Below, one piece after another: positions 1-10,230 of a DNA stretch of 64,000 nt. The notes beneath the pieces were generated by a model. That model had not been told where the DNA came from and did not search any database. It saw nothing but the letters and a program-made list of their open reading frames with translations. The stretch comes from Vandiemenella viatica (taxonomy: Eukaryota > Arthropoda > Insecta > Orthoptera > Morabidae). How positions within the stretch are numbered: position 1 is the first letter of the stretch; every line of letters begins with the position of its first letter. A program made the position numbers and the translations under genes. The stretch covers positions 344,992,932 through 345,056,931 of the forward strand of contig JARYHS010008074.1 of assembly GCA_031002005.1 (NCBI GenBank), given 5' to 3'.

Positions 1-283
1 TATTAAATACATCAGAACTAATTTTGAGTAGAAGCAACATTTTCGATCTCAGGATTCCTTATTATCTTACCATAAATTATCACAATTAATTTTATTATAC
101 ACCTTCAGTATGAATTTGCAGCTCGAATAAAGCACGCACACTAACACAATCACTGTATCAAGATGTAAACTTGACCTGCAAATATTAACGTAAGCTGTTT
201 TAAGAGTTGTAATAAATTCTGGACTTTCTGTTGTAGGAGCATTTTAGTATACACTTTTAAATAACGTTACTGGATGTAGTTAC

Positions 284-2167
284 CAGAGATGTACAAAATA
301 GTTTTTAAAATGCATTTAATCACAAAATACAAATACCTTCTTGTTTTTTGTATTTCAAATACAAAATGCAAAATAGTTTAAGATGCAGGTATTTAAATAC
401 AAAATAGGTATTTTCAAAATACTTTTATTAAAATAAAATACTTTAAGTTTTCATTTATTCTGTACGTTATTTATTTCTTGGATTTTAATACAACTATTTG
501 TTCAAAAACTTCCCTAATATATATATATATATAGATACAAAATTGCTCTTTTAAAGATATAAGATTTATTTAAAAAATTCGGATAAAACAGTTTCAAAAA
601 TAAAAGAGATTGTTGTGCGTGTCGCGGAGAAACTTTGAATTATGAGATGTAGAAACCAAGAACTAATTCAATTAAAGCAATATTGTTTCCCCAAATCACT
701 ACAAGCCGATGCCAGGATGGTCCGAGCCAAAGGCCACGGCAAAATTCCTTCCCATTCCTTGCCCTTAGTGCTTTCCTGCCTCTTACGAACTCGACGTCGT
801 TGAGGCGTAAAGCCAGAATCAAAAAGGAAAAGAAAGCAAATTAGACTTATTTAAGCCATTTTATTAGCAAGATGACTTTTACTTATGGGTCAATCGTTGA
901 TATTAGAGAAAAACTAAAAATTAACCCGTTTTGAGAAGTGGATGAACTTTGTGAGGATGTTTGTAACATTAAAAACGTACTGAAGGAAACAGTACAGGAA
1001 AAGAGAACACCTTTACAGAAATGGCACAATATATTTCAAAATCAATCTGGAAAAAAAATGCTTTTGTGGCATCAATACCAATTTAAAACTCCGCAGCTGA
1101 AAGTAAAATTTCCCAGGCTATTATAATTTGGTTTGAAAGCGATTTTCACTCGACATATTAAAGCAGAGTTACAAATTAAAACCAACTTTAGTGTGTCTTG
1201 TGGCAAATCTTATAACTTACTTTATAAAAAACAAAGCTATGAAAAAGCAATATAATCAAACACAAAACGGTTTAATAAAAAATAAATACTATATACTTAT
1301 TAATAGCATAAAATTACTTATAATTCAACTACAAAGTACAACTTTCTCCATAACATTTTGTTACTTATCCTACTCAACAAACCGGACTTATTATAATGTT
1401 GAGTAATAAGACTGATAAGTTCTTATAATATGACAGAAAGATACCTATAGAAATTACCTCTGTCCTGCCAAAATTATAAAAATAAATGTGAGGTATTTAA
1501 AAACCTATTTTTTTTTGCTGTCCCGATTTGTAATTATGATTCACGATTTTTTTTTTTTTTTGCCTTCCCTCCGGATTTTTAACAAACTGGACCTGGCAAC
1601 ACTAACCCTACCTCTGACACAATTGCTTAGTGTGCCTCCTACGGGAGGATCCAACCAACTTACGGTTATGGACTACGTTAGTTTACACCACATATAATAC
1701 TTGTTCCTAAATTAAAATTAAATCAGTACGAAATTAATGTTTGTGTTAGGAAAATTCTTGCTGATTCGTAAAATTTATAAAATATTATTATTAGTTAGTG
1801 TAGTATATTGTGCGATGTGTTTTTGTGTAGTGAGCAGTAGTAAATAAAAACTTATTTTTATGTTTTACTTACATTTTGATAACTTTCAAATAGCAAGTGA
1901 ACAAAAATGGAAAAACATCGCAACAGGCAAGTTGGATGGGACAGGCTGTAACGTTTCATTATTGCCAATGTCATTGTTACTTGCACAACAGAGGGAATTC
2001 TCACTTGAATTTTCTGGCATTGTTGTCACTAGTTTGAATTTACTGATAGATCAGTATTTGTGAGGATCAATATGAAATAAAAATTTATAAAAAACTAAGA
2101 AAAGTATTTTGCATTTTTCAAATACAAAATATGTTTCAAAAAGTATTTCAAATAATGCACATCTCTG
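284..2167. mobile_element. hAT-like DNA transposon, decayed
   Basis: The ends are inverted: the left end begins CAGAGATGTACA and the right end finishes TGCACATCTCTG. Both are flanked by a perfect 8-bp duplication, GTAGTTAC, at 276-283 and 2168-2175. An 8-bp duplication with CAGAG-type ends is the signature of hAT transposons. Subterminal DNA at 300-440 and 2100-2155 is full of AAATAC/GTATTT repeats, typical of transposase-binding regions. A plus-strand stretch at 938-1126 encodes a 62-residue piece containing LQKWHNIF, which weakly resembles the C-terminal part of hAT transposases. No intact transposase remains, so the element is non-autonomous. Family identity rests on ends and duplication (seen); the transposase assignment is inference. 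Confidence 0.8.
938..1126 (+). pseudogene. possible hAT transposase C-terminal remnant
   Basis: Short reading frame inside the hAT-like element, rich in charged residues, with a KWHNIF segment that loosely fits the region before the C-terminal dimerisation domain of hAT transposases. The conserved SIP and ER-FS motifs of that domain are not visible. It is a fragment at best, and could be an unrelated shadow frame. Confidence 0.3.
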
Positions 2168-2175
2168 GTAGTTAC

Positions 2176-3189
2176 ACATTATTTACTTCACTTTTACAAC
2201 CGCCATATTGCAAAGGTCATCTTTCACCCAGTTTTTAGTGGTTGCTTTTATATCACGATCTGAAATTGTGAGACAAGTTTATGTCGCACTTCATGACGTC
2301 ATTAACATTCCATTTAGTGAATGTATTAATGGCGGGTGACAGAACCCATGATTTTCTAGCAACAATATTAGCAGTTTGTGGCTTGGTTGAAATACAGCTT
2401 CTACCAGAATGACAACTGAAACTTTATTAGTAATTTAAGTTGCTTTCTTGAGTGCAAATTTAGTGACATGTATTGCGTTGTACTTAAATATCAAAAGATC
2501 AATAATAATAATTCCAGAACAGGAAATATAAATCTGTACTTAACCTAAAATTGTTTTTAAGTCGTAAGTTCACAAGAAGATGTCTTCAGTTGCGGACATG
2601 AAATAGTCACATCTCAGGTCTCAGGTAATTCCTGTTCATAATATTTGTGTCACAATATAAGTGGAAAATTTAAATTTGAAAAAAAAAAAAATGCTGATTT
2701 CCAAAGAGCTGTATTAACGACACTTATGGTAAGGTTGAAACACAGCCTGGACCAGAATGATTACTAATATTCCATGGTGCATAGTGGATTTGGAGTGCAG
2801 AAGGTGGCTGCCATGCTGAATTCCGACAATAATGACATCAGAAACTGCTCAAGATGTCTATTGCCGCTAAGCGAGTAATGTATGTAACAGCATCTTTCGG
2901 CACATGTTACACCTTTGTTACCTATATCCCGGCTTTGAGGTACACTTTTCACTGAAGAATAAAAGCCAAGGAGGCAGTGGACCATATTTTCAACCCTAAA
3001 GGAGAAATTTTTCTGCTGGTAGTACTACGAATAGTAAAAAAACTTTTATACCATAACACACATTGAAGAGGATGAAGTCGCAGATTACCACTAGTAAAAT
3101 ATAAATAAAGAATGATACAAGATAAAAATATTACATAGAATTAGTACCAAAGTTCTTCTCTGATCAACCCACGCTTGTGTTTGCAGGAA
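2176..3189. other. non-coding stretch with two copies of a recurrent module
   Basis: No gene is visible. Two related segments at about 2383-2412 and 2728-2760 contain GGTTGAAA(T/C)ACAGC followed by ACCAGAATGA. They belong to the module that recurs throughout the window (see findings). Confidence 0.5.
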
Positions 3190-3631
3190 CCATTTACCAC
3201 AATTTCCTGTCCAAGGCTGGTTTCTTCAGTTGATGGATGTTGCTGTGTATTCTACTTTTCCAGTTAATAGTCGCCTCTTCCTATTAAAGGCTTCCTTCGC
3301 TACTGCAATGAGAGTTTTTTACCTCTTGGTGGCTTCTCAAGTCTTCAGTGATTGTACTTCCAAGATATTTAAGGATATTGATTGGCTGATATCAGCTAGT
3401 CCTATCTTGATATTTATTAGTTTTCTTCATTTGCTAATCACCATACTCTTAGTTTTCATTCCAAACTCATCACATGCTTCATCTAGACAGCATTCTATTT
3501 AGAGTTTGTTCGCTTTCTGCCAACAAGACCATATCATCGGCAAATCGTATATACTCTATTCTCTTGTCACTATACGCAATCCTCTTTTACCATTTAGTGT
3601 TTTCCAATAATTTCTTCTAGGTATAAATTGA
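3190..3631 (-). pseudogene. LINE reverse transcriptase, C-terminal part (segment 3 of an interrupted copy)
   Basis: Read on the minus strand this gives FNLYLEEIIG, then RFADDMVLLAES (the RT catalytic box) near 3525-3555, then KACDEFGMK-like and AFNRKRRLLTGK pieces, with several frameshifts. These are standard parts of the endonuclease-RT LINEs often annotated in insects as craniofacial-development-protein-2-like. The segment continues the reading of 6514-7237, which ends in GCYLSP, so the two halves were separated by the LINE at 3632-6513. The clade (RTE-like or related) is inferred. Confidence 0.75.
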
Positions 3632-3925
3632 ATAATAATAATTATTATTATTATTATTATCACTCCGTGATTCACTAAACGTGGGTGGCGGAAGGTGCAG
3701 TGCACCAATCCTAATGCATAACCATTTTTGCATAGGAAGGGATATACAGGATGCCAGGAGATGCCCATGGTCTATTTTTAGGAACCATCCCAGCATTTAC
3801 CAGGAGCGATCTGGGAAAACCATGGAAAACCCAGACCTGGATGGCCGGAAGGGTTTTTAAGATACCTATTCCTATCAGAATCTAAGTTCTCTCACTCGAT
3901 AACTCCTTCCTATTCCATTCCCTAA

Positions 3926-4282
3926 TCACTCGTGGAGGGGGGAAAAAAAGAAGAGTATAGAAATTAATAGCTTTTGGCCCGGATTTCTCTTATTTTCTTG
4001 GTCATTCGTAGATATGAATTTAGCTGATAGTAATATGTGTTTGCTGTCATCCTGAAAGAGATCAGTTGCAAATTTACCGATCAGCTTCTGCCAAGAGTGA
4101 TGCCTTCCGTGTTCCAGGTCTTTCCAACCTAGCACATTTAACATCGCACTTACACTGTCCCTCCAGTTATATATACCTGTCATCAATCGGGCAGCTCTTC
4201 TTTGGACCTTCTCCAATGCACCCATCAACCCCTTTTGATAGGGACCCCATACAGAACAACAATATTCTAAGTAAGATCGCAC
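3926..4282 (-). pseudogene. LINE reverse transcriptase C-terminal region
   Basis: Encodes YLEYCCSVWGPYQKG, KVQRRAARLM and a following LGWKDLEHGR segment. These match the conserved post-RT region of CR1/Jockey LINEs (LEYCSSVW, KVQRRAARF, L-W-LE-RR). It follows the RT fragment at 4448-4675, with a frameshift between them. Confidence 0.8.
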
Positions 4283-4447
4283 CAGAACTTTGTATACAAT
4301 CGATTTAACTTCTGGTGTCCAGTGTTTTAAATTAAGACCTAGAAATCAGGGTATATGATTTGCTTTCCCAATTACCTTCTCGATATGTTCATTCCACAAT
4401 AAATTATTACGAATTGTTACCCATAGGTATTTAGCAGAATCTACTGT

Positions 4448-4675
4448 TCAAAGGACAGTGCCATTAATTTTATATTCAGAGCTAAATGGTGTCACTTTTT
4501 TACTTATATGCATGACTTGGCAATTTTTAGCATTTAACTCCAACTGCCAGTCTTTGCACCAAGTGATTATTTTCATAACATCAGCTTGTAACGAAGCGCA
4601 ATCGTTCTGGGTTTTTAATTCACAATACATAATAATATCATGGGCAAATAGTCTTTCCCCCTTATTACGACACAT
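4448..4675 (-). pseudogene. LINE reverse transcriptase, palm fragment with mutated catalytic box
   Basis: Encodes LFAHDIIMY, then WCKDWQLELNAKNCQVM and a PFSSEYKINGTVL segment. In active LINE RTs the first motif is F/Y-A-D-D; here the first Asp is His (AHD), so catalysis would be lost. The rest fits the region after the palm where C-MHI...Y-I-G is conserved. Part of the nested CR1/Jockey-like element. Confidence 0.8.
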
Positions 4676-4929
4676 AAATCATTAACGTATATGAGAAACA
4701 ACAGAGGCACTATCACACTCCCCTAGGGAACCCTGGACCTCACTTCGGTTAGTGATGAACACTCACGATCAAGAACTGCACACTGTGTTCTACCCTTCAA
4801 AACGTCTGCAATCCAGTCATATTTGTCTAGACATGCCATAACTACAAAGTTCATAAGTAATCTATGTGAGGCACAGTGTCGAAGGCTTGTTTAAAAAAAT
4901 CTAATACAACTAAGACAACCAGGGATTGT

Positions 4930-5424
4930 TTATCTATAACCCAGCACAAATCGAGAATTAAAAGTGAAAGTAGTGTCTCGCAGAATTGCCCTTTTCTGAA
5001 TCCATGTTGGATCCTCTTCACTCAAAAACCGCATTACATTTAAATAGATGATATGTTCTAAAATCCTGCAAAATATTGAAGTTATCAAGATTGGTCTATA
5101 ATTTTGAGAATCATTAACATTCCCTTTTATAAATACTGGACTTACAATGGTGGTCTTCCACTCAGTGGGTATGTTTCCTTGAACCAAGAAAGCAATATAT
5201 AATTTCATCAAATATGGCACAATTTCCTTTATGTACATAGAGTAGAATCTAGTAGGAATACTGTCTGGTCCAGGAGCCTTATTGGTTTTTACATTCCTAA
5301 GCAGTTTTGTTATTCCATCAAAGTCAAGAACGAGAGCTTTCATAATTTCGTCGGTACGCTTATTAAATATAGGGATCTCCTCTATATTTTCTGCTGTGAA
5401 AGCTTCATTAAAGATATTATTCAA
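4930..5424 (-). pseudogene. LINE reverse transcriptase, N-terminal half
   Basis: A 164-residue frame with KTNKAPGPDSIPTRF (RT motif 1), IPTEWKTTIVSPVFIKG (motif 2) and NYRPILITSIFCRILEHII (motif 2a/3). These are diagnostic of CR1/Jockey-type RT. Conserved GFR near the end is replaced by IQKRA, suggesting local decay. Downstream palm sequence is at 4448-4675 in another frame. Confidence 0.85.
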
Positions 5425-5625
5425 AATTTCTGCTTTCTCTATGCTATATTCTGATAATACTGTTTTCCTTAATTACTAATGGCATAACCTTACAACAACT
5501 TCTTATTGCTTTGATGAACAACCAGAACTTTTTTGGATTACTAATTAGATCTTCAGATAAATTCCTATCTTGGAATTCTTTAAAAGCTTCACGCCTTGCA
5601 CATTTCCGCTCGCAACCGTACTAAT

Positions 5626-6253
5626 TTAAGGAGAGGAGATGAGTACTTGTAAACACCTTTGCTTTCTGAGTAAAAGTTTCACCTCCCAATTCCGCCATGG
5701 AAAGTTCTTATTTACCTTAAAAAATTTCTTAGGAACAAATTTATTTATACCAGTCCATATTATTTCTTTCAAATTATACCAAAGTTCTTCAACATTCGTA
5801 TTTAGCATATATGTTTCAAAATTTTTTGCCAAGTGATCAACCATAAAAATACCAACTGCCTTATCGAAGCAATATACAAGTTTATCTTCATCATGCTTCA
5901 ATGTCACACTAGATTTTAAAGTTACCACAACCGGCTTGTGAGCCCTTATACCATCTTCTATACAAAGTGTATCTACAATATCCGGATTGCTTGTAAAAAA
6001 AAAAAAAAAAAAAAAGAACTGGAATGGACAAGGTATCTTTGTCACTCCTTGTTGGCTCTTCGACCGTCTGTTTGAGAGAATTTTCCGCAAATGATTCTAG
6101 GAATGTTTCGGTTATTAACCTATCTCTTCTGTCTGACCTGAATGTACATGTATCCCAGATAACTGACAATATATTAAAATTGCCTCCCATGACCAATATA
6201 TGTCCCTGAAATTTTTGAGAAATACTATTAAGTGACTGTCTAAAATACTCCAC
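5626..6253 (-). pseudogene. LINE apurinic-type endonuclease and linker
   Basis: Two overlapping frames give the endonuclease C-terminal part: ILVMGGNFNI (family GDFN), a VEEPTR segment, TSNPDIVDTL, HKPVVVTL (family SDH) and then a linker WYNLKEIIWTGINKFVPKK. The frame breaks at an A-run at 5996-6015 (T on the coding strand), between the DLF- and TSNPDIV-type motifs. The endonuclease N-terminal part, including MGGGVFVAI and LPPDSG, continues up to about 6510. Confidence 0.8.
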
Positions 6254-6513
6254 GTTATCTAATCCAGAATCCGGAGGTAGATAAAATGACCCTATTATGA
6301 ACTTTTAAATTTTTGCCAATTTTTACCTTCACCCATATTAACTAGTAAAAATTTTGTTCCGGTTATTACAGTGTAATTGACGGTTTTATTAATGGCCACG
6401 AACACACCTCCACCCATTGAGGTAGTTCTGTCTTACCGAAAAACATTATTGAGGGGCAAATACTTCGCTATATTCAACCTGTGGTGTCAACCAACTCTCG
6501 GTCGACATCATAA

Positions 6514-7237
6514 TGGGGAAAGGTAACAACCTTGCCTTACGCCTCTCCCAATGCTGCTTTCTCCCAACATCTTGTTTCCAATCTTTACTCTTACTTTCTG
6601 TTGTAAATATAGGTTCTGAATCAACTTTCTTTCCTTCAAATCTACTCCTATCCTCTTGAAGATATCCAACAATTTATTGCATTATGCCCTGTCAAAAGCT
6701 TTTCCAAGTCAATAAAGACGGCATAAATTTCTCTTCCTTTCTCAAAACATCTTTGCCCTATGATTCTTAAGATTCCTAAATCCAAACTGTTCTTCTCCAA
6801 TCCATCTATCTGACTTTCCATATAACCTTCTGTTCGGCACTTTCAACAACATTTTAGCAGCATGTGAAAGTAGACTGATGTCCTATGCTCTTGACATTTA
6901 TTTGAATTATTTTATTTTCTGAATTGGTATAATTACCATTGCGAGAAAGTCATCTGGCCATTCCCATCATATACCCCATTACCAAGGTAGACTATCTTCC
7001 TCCTACCTCTGTTTCCTAAACTTTTCTACACTTCTGCTGACAAATTATTGATTCCACATGCCTTATGATTATACATCTCCTTCAGAGCCTTTTTTGTCTC
7101 TGCTTCCAGGATTTCATATCCCTTCTGCCCTCTGTTACCTATGCCTCCACTTCAATTTCATTCGGAACTTGATCCCCCTTATACAAGAATTCTATTTATT
7201 CTTGCCATCCACTCAACACCTCATGTGATTCTTTGGA
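6514..7237 (-). pseudogene. LINE reverse transcriptase, central part (segment 2 of an interrupted copy)
   Basis: Minus-strand translation in broken frames gives W-PDDFLAMVIIPI near 6950, YAVFIDLEK near 6725, and VRVKIGN followed by SSIGRGVRQGCYLSP at about 6525-6600. These are RT motifs of the same endonuclease-RT LINE seen at 9003-10230 and 3190-3631. A Harbinger element (7241-8999) and a CR1/Jockey-like LINE (3632-6513) interrupt it on either side. Confidence 0.75.
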
Positions 7238-7384
7238 TAAGGGTACAAACACAAAGGACGCACGCTGGTAGCTTGCGCGCTGGTTGCCAGCGCAAATCTG
7301 CGCCTGGCGGCGGAAAAAATGTTTCCTTGTTATCAAATGAGCACGTTCATAATAGCGGCAGGTACCTGCTTACAAGGGCCTGTA

Positions 7385-7445
7385 ACCAGCGCCAGCCTGC
7401 CCATCGGAATGAACAGATCATTCTGGTGGGCAGGCTGGCGCTGGT
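7385..7445. repeat. subterminal hairpin in Harbinger element
   Basis: A perfect 19-base inverted repeat (7385-7403 with 7427-7445, starting ACCAGCGCCAGCC) surrounds a 23-base loop. It sits just inside the left end and is GC-rich against an AT-rich element. It is likely a transposase-binding or structural feature. Confidence 0.8.
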
Positions 7446-7466
7446 TGTACGCATTCATGGATGTTG

Positions 7467-7597
7467 AAGGGTTAATTTCTGCGGTATTTGATAAGTCCCT
7501 GACATGGGACAAGGAGGATAAGTTGCATAACAGCAGAAATGTCGTCGACAGATGCTGCAACGAAATAAGTTCTGAAATGAAAGAAGACGATATGTGA
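7467..7597 (+). pseudogene. MADF-domain protein remnant of Harbinger element
   Basis: Encodes LISAVFDKSLTWDKEDKLH followed by NSRNVVDRCCNEI. This fits the start of a MADF/Myb-SANT domain (LI-AV-...LWD...Y-N-...V---W--I). Harbinger elements carry such a second protein, which helps target transposase to the ends. Only the first helices are left, and the Trp expected near the end is Cys. Opposite orientation to the transposase is usual for the family. Confidence 0.65.
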
Positions 7598-8002
7598 AAT
7601 AATGTTTATTTGATTTTATATGAATCATATTTTGTTTCATTGAATTAAGTTAATGTACTGTAAAGGATTATATGAAAAATAAATATTCTCACACTTTTCA
7701 CTATATTAAATGCTCATCCTACTACTTGTTGCAATTTGTGGGTTTCGTTAAATACAAAACTTAGTTAAATTATGCTCAAAGCCGTCTCTCTCAATAATTG
7801 TATTAAGTAAAACACATATATATTTTATAATATTACCAACCAATTTTGTGTGTGTTTCAAACACTATTTAGAAAATAAAATTCTAAAAGCACATTTTACT
7901 GCTTTCCTCACTCGACATAAAGATTTATTAAAGCATAGTTCCTCAAGCATCTACTAATGTCCACCAAAAAGTTTCAACAAATTAGTGAGAATGGGATATG
8001 CT

Positions 8003-8197
8003 TCACCTTCTAAAAGCACAAGCAATTTTCACAAGAGATCCAGGCAAAACATCAGGTTCTGGAATATTGTGTTGTTCATTGTAGAGGCAGTAGTAAAAAT
8101 CTGAAGTTTTGAAAGTAGCCAAATCGCTCTGTTTGCCATAACCTCCAATGTCAACTGATATAAATTTATGATTAGTATCCAACACCTTGCAGCACAA
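8003..8197 (-). pseudogene. Harbinger transposase, DDE core fragment
   Basis: Encodes HKFISVDIGGYGKQSDLATF, then FYYCLYNEQHNIPEPDVLPG. This corresponds to the conserved VD-G-YG--SD---F region of Harbinger/HARBI1 nucleases, which contains the second catalytic Asp. The first Asp (GAIDGKH region) is expected upstream, at higher coordinates, but is not recognisable. N-terminal sequence is at 8682-8960. Confidence 0.85.
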
Positions 8198-8249
8198 ATT
8201 AATAAAAAGTTTATTAAATGTTAAACAATTACGCCAATGTAACTGCTTT

Positions 8250-8310
8250 TGTATTATTTAATGCCGCACGCGTTTCGCCTCTCATCGAGAAATCATCAGT
8301 GACGAATTAT
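8250..8310 (-). ncRNA. hammerhead-ribozyme-like core (doubtful)
   Basis: On the minus strand CTGATGA (8293-8299) is followed by a short stem, CTC-GAT-GAG extended by A/T and G/T pairs, then one extra C and GAAAC (8272-8275). The order is that of a hammerhead core: CUGANGA, stem II, GAAA. Stems I and III are not convincing. It may be a relic of a Penelope-like or similar retroelement inside the Harbinger copy. Confidence 0.35.
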
Positions 8311-8681
8311 TTACATTTGTGTTATCAGATTTGTAACCACACATTTTGATTTTTCCCCAAAGCATGTTCCCGCTAAAGCCATTTCTCTTTAAATGCTGCA
8401 AGCTAGATTCTATAATTATAAATATACTAATACCAACAATGCAGGCATCTCGTAACGGAATTAATCATACTAGTAAATAATAAAATATTTAATTATTTAT
8501 ATTTTTAATACCTTGTGATAAAGTAATAAGTACTTAATTTTTGTGTATTTACTTAATCAGTATAATTTTACTCGTCTGATAGTAATTATCAATTTCTCTT
8601 TTGGAAATATAGGCTGACGATGCCTGTTACACTAGGTTTTCGATAAACATGTTCCACTTCACATAAAATGAACTACAAGGT

Positions 8682-8960
8682 TCAAAAAGTCATTGTAGTA
8701 TAGTGGAAAGATTTTTGTTCATATTTCTTCAGCTCATTAAACAAATGATGATATTCACCATAACTTTCCCTACCACAATTTGCTGGATGAATACTAATTC
8801 TTTTCTTTCTTAACTTCAAGAAAGTTTTCTCCACGAGAAGAAAATCCTCGTTTGATGAGTTCGACGTCTCACTGGCAACTGTCACCTTTACCTGCTTTTT
8901 GTGTGTTCGCAACCTGCGCGAAATGGCGTCTGCTCGCACAGGCGGAACAGGCGCCGGCAA
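8682..8960 (-). pseudogene. Harbinger transposase, N-terminal region
   Basis: The 92-residue frame ends in GRESYGEYHHLFNELKKYEQ and SFHYTTMTF. This fits the R-GEF--L--ELR--D---F--Y-RM pattern at the N terminus of insect Harbinger nucleases. It is followed by decayed sequence, then the DDE fragment at 8003-8197. The start Met lies 39 bp from the right end of the element, a sensible position. Confidence 0.7.
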
Positions 8961-9002
8961 CCGGTACGCAGGCTACCTGCGTCCTTTGTGTTTGTACCCT
9001 AA

Positions 9003-10230
9003 TGTGCCATCTATTCTATTTGCATATTGATCCTGTCTCTCTTACTTTTAAAGGCTATCTCAGAAGCCATTTTGTTAATCATTTCATACCTTCCTCTTTC
9101 TCCAGTTCCTCGCATTTCCCTTTCATCCATCTTTTGCTTGCTTGTTCAGTTTCTCTTCTTAGTTCATTGTTCAGTATTCTATACCTCTTCCTTACTTCTT
9201 CATTTTCCACTTCCTCCATTCTTCCATCTTTCTCAACATGTTTTCTGTTATCCATTCTTTCCTAATACTTTTGGACTCTCTAATTCCTAGAAGTTCTTTG
9301 GCAGCTGTTGTGATCCCTCATTTTCATCAGTTTTTCATTTAAACAATCTTCAACTTTTCCTCCTTCATAGTTTTGCACAACCTTTCTTCCAGCATCAAAG
9401 CCTTAAGTTCCCCACTTAGCGCTTCCAATTTCAGTCTTTCTCTTCCTTTGCCTCTCTTCACTTTCTTTAACTTTAACTGTATTTCTCCTGTGATCTGAAT
9501 TTATGTCTGCTCCTGGCTAAGCTAAAGCATTCTTCAGACAGTTCCTAAACCTTTTTTGTATCAGAATATAGTCCAGCTGATTCCTTTCTCCATTCAAATT
9601 ATTGATACATGTATAACGTCTCCTATTGTGATTTTCAAATAGGGTGTTACCCACCACTAGTGAATATTCTTTATGAAGTTAATTAGTCTCTCATCCCTCT
9701 CATTTCTTATCCCTAGTCCATATTTTCCTATTATTTCTTCTGTTTTCCTTCACCTACCACTGCATTCCAGTCTGCCATAATAATGATACAAGTTCTTCCA
9801 TCTTCACATAATATTCCTCTACCTCCTCATTTCTATGCTGGCAATTTGGCAGGTATTCCTGTATTAATGCCATATCTTTCGTTATTACCCTGCAGTCGTA
9901 GCATCATCAATCTACCATCAATATATTGCACCTTCACAACCTTATTTTTCAGTTTCTTTCCTATCATTATTCCTTCTCCATTTTCACCATTCTTCTCTTC
10001 TCCCAAGCAGAAAAATTTATAAACCCCACTTCTCACCTCACCATTTCCTCCCCATCTCACTTCACACACGCCAAGTGCATCTAAACCATTCTTATTAATC
10101 TCTTGTCTTGCATTTTCTAGTTTTCCTGTCTGCAATAATGTTCAAGCATTCCATGTTCCAATCCTTATCGTTCCTTCCTTTTACCGTCCCTTCTTCTTTT
10201 TGAAGGTATTCTCTCTCAATACATTACCTT
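9003..10230 (-). pseudogene. LINE endonuclease region (segment 1 of an interrupted copy)
   Basis: The clearest part is 9833-10135: QTGKLENARQEINKNGLDAL, GVCEVRWGGNGEV, GENGEGIMIGKK. This is the start of the apurinic-type endonuclease of insect LINEs annotated as craniofacial-development-protein-2-like. Sequence from 9003 to 9830 is the frameshifted linker between endonuclease and RT. The Harbinger element follows at lower coordinates. The coding strand continues at 6514-7237 and 3190-3631, so this LINE once spanned the whole 3.2-10.2 kb region. Confidence 0.8.

Larger units (their letters stand above)
3632..6513 (-). mobile_element. CR1/Jockey-like non-LTR retrotransposon, 5'-truncated, nested
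   Basis: Minus-strand element in the order endonuclease (about 6510-5900), reverse transcriptase (5424-4440) and C-terminal region (4290-3930). It ends in an AT-rich ATT-repeat tail at 3632-3660. It sits inside another LINE whose RT reading GCYLSP | FNLYLEEIIG resumes on either side. The 5' end is truncated within the endonuclease. Several frameshifts and stops show it is dead. Clade placement within the CR1/Jockey group comes from motif style only. Confidence 0.8.
7241..8999. mobile_element. PIF/Harbinger DNA transposon, decayed
   Basis: Terminal inverted repeats: GGGTACAAACACAAAGGACGC at the left end is matched by its reverse complement at 8979-8999. A TAA duplication lies at 7238-7240 and 9000-9002. 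Three-base TWA duplications and GGG/GGC ends define PIF/Harbinger. It carries remnants of both proteins of the family: a DDE transposase on the minus strand (8960-8003) and a MADF-type DNA-binding protein on the plus strand (about 7467-7597). It is inserted in the RT LINE. Both proteins are broken, so the element cannot move alone. Confidence 0.9.

Noticed and set aside
7141..7467. Plus-strand 108-residue frame crossing the left Harbinger end
   Set aside because: It spans the junction between LINE and transposon and the hairpin; no domain is seen.
9027..9290. Plus-strand hydrophobic, Ser/Leu/Phe-rich frames at 8.85-9.3 kb
   Set aside because: They are opposite-strand shadows of the decayed LINE linker, which is purine-rich on its coding strand.
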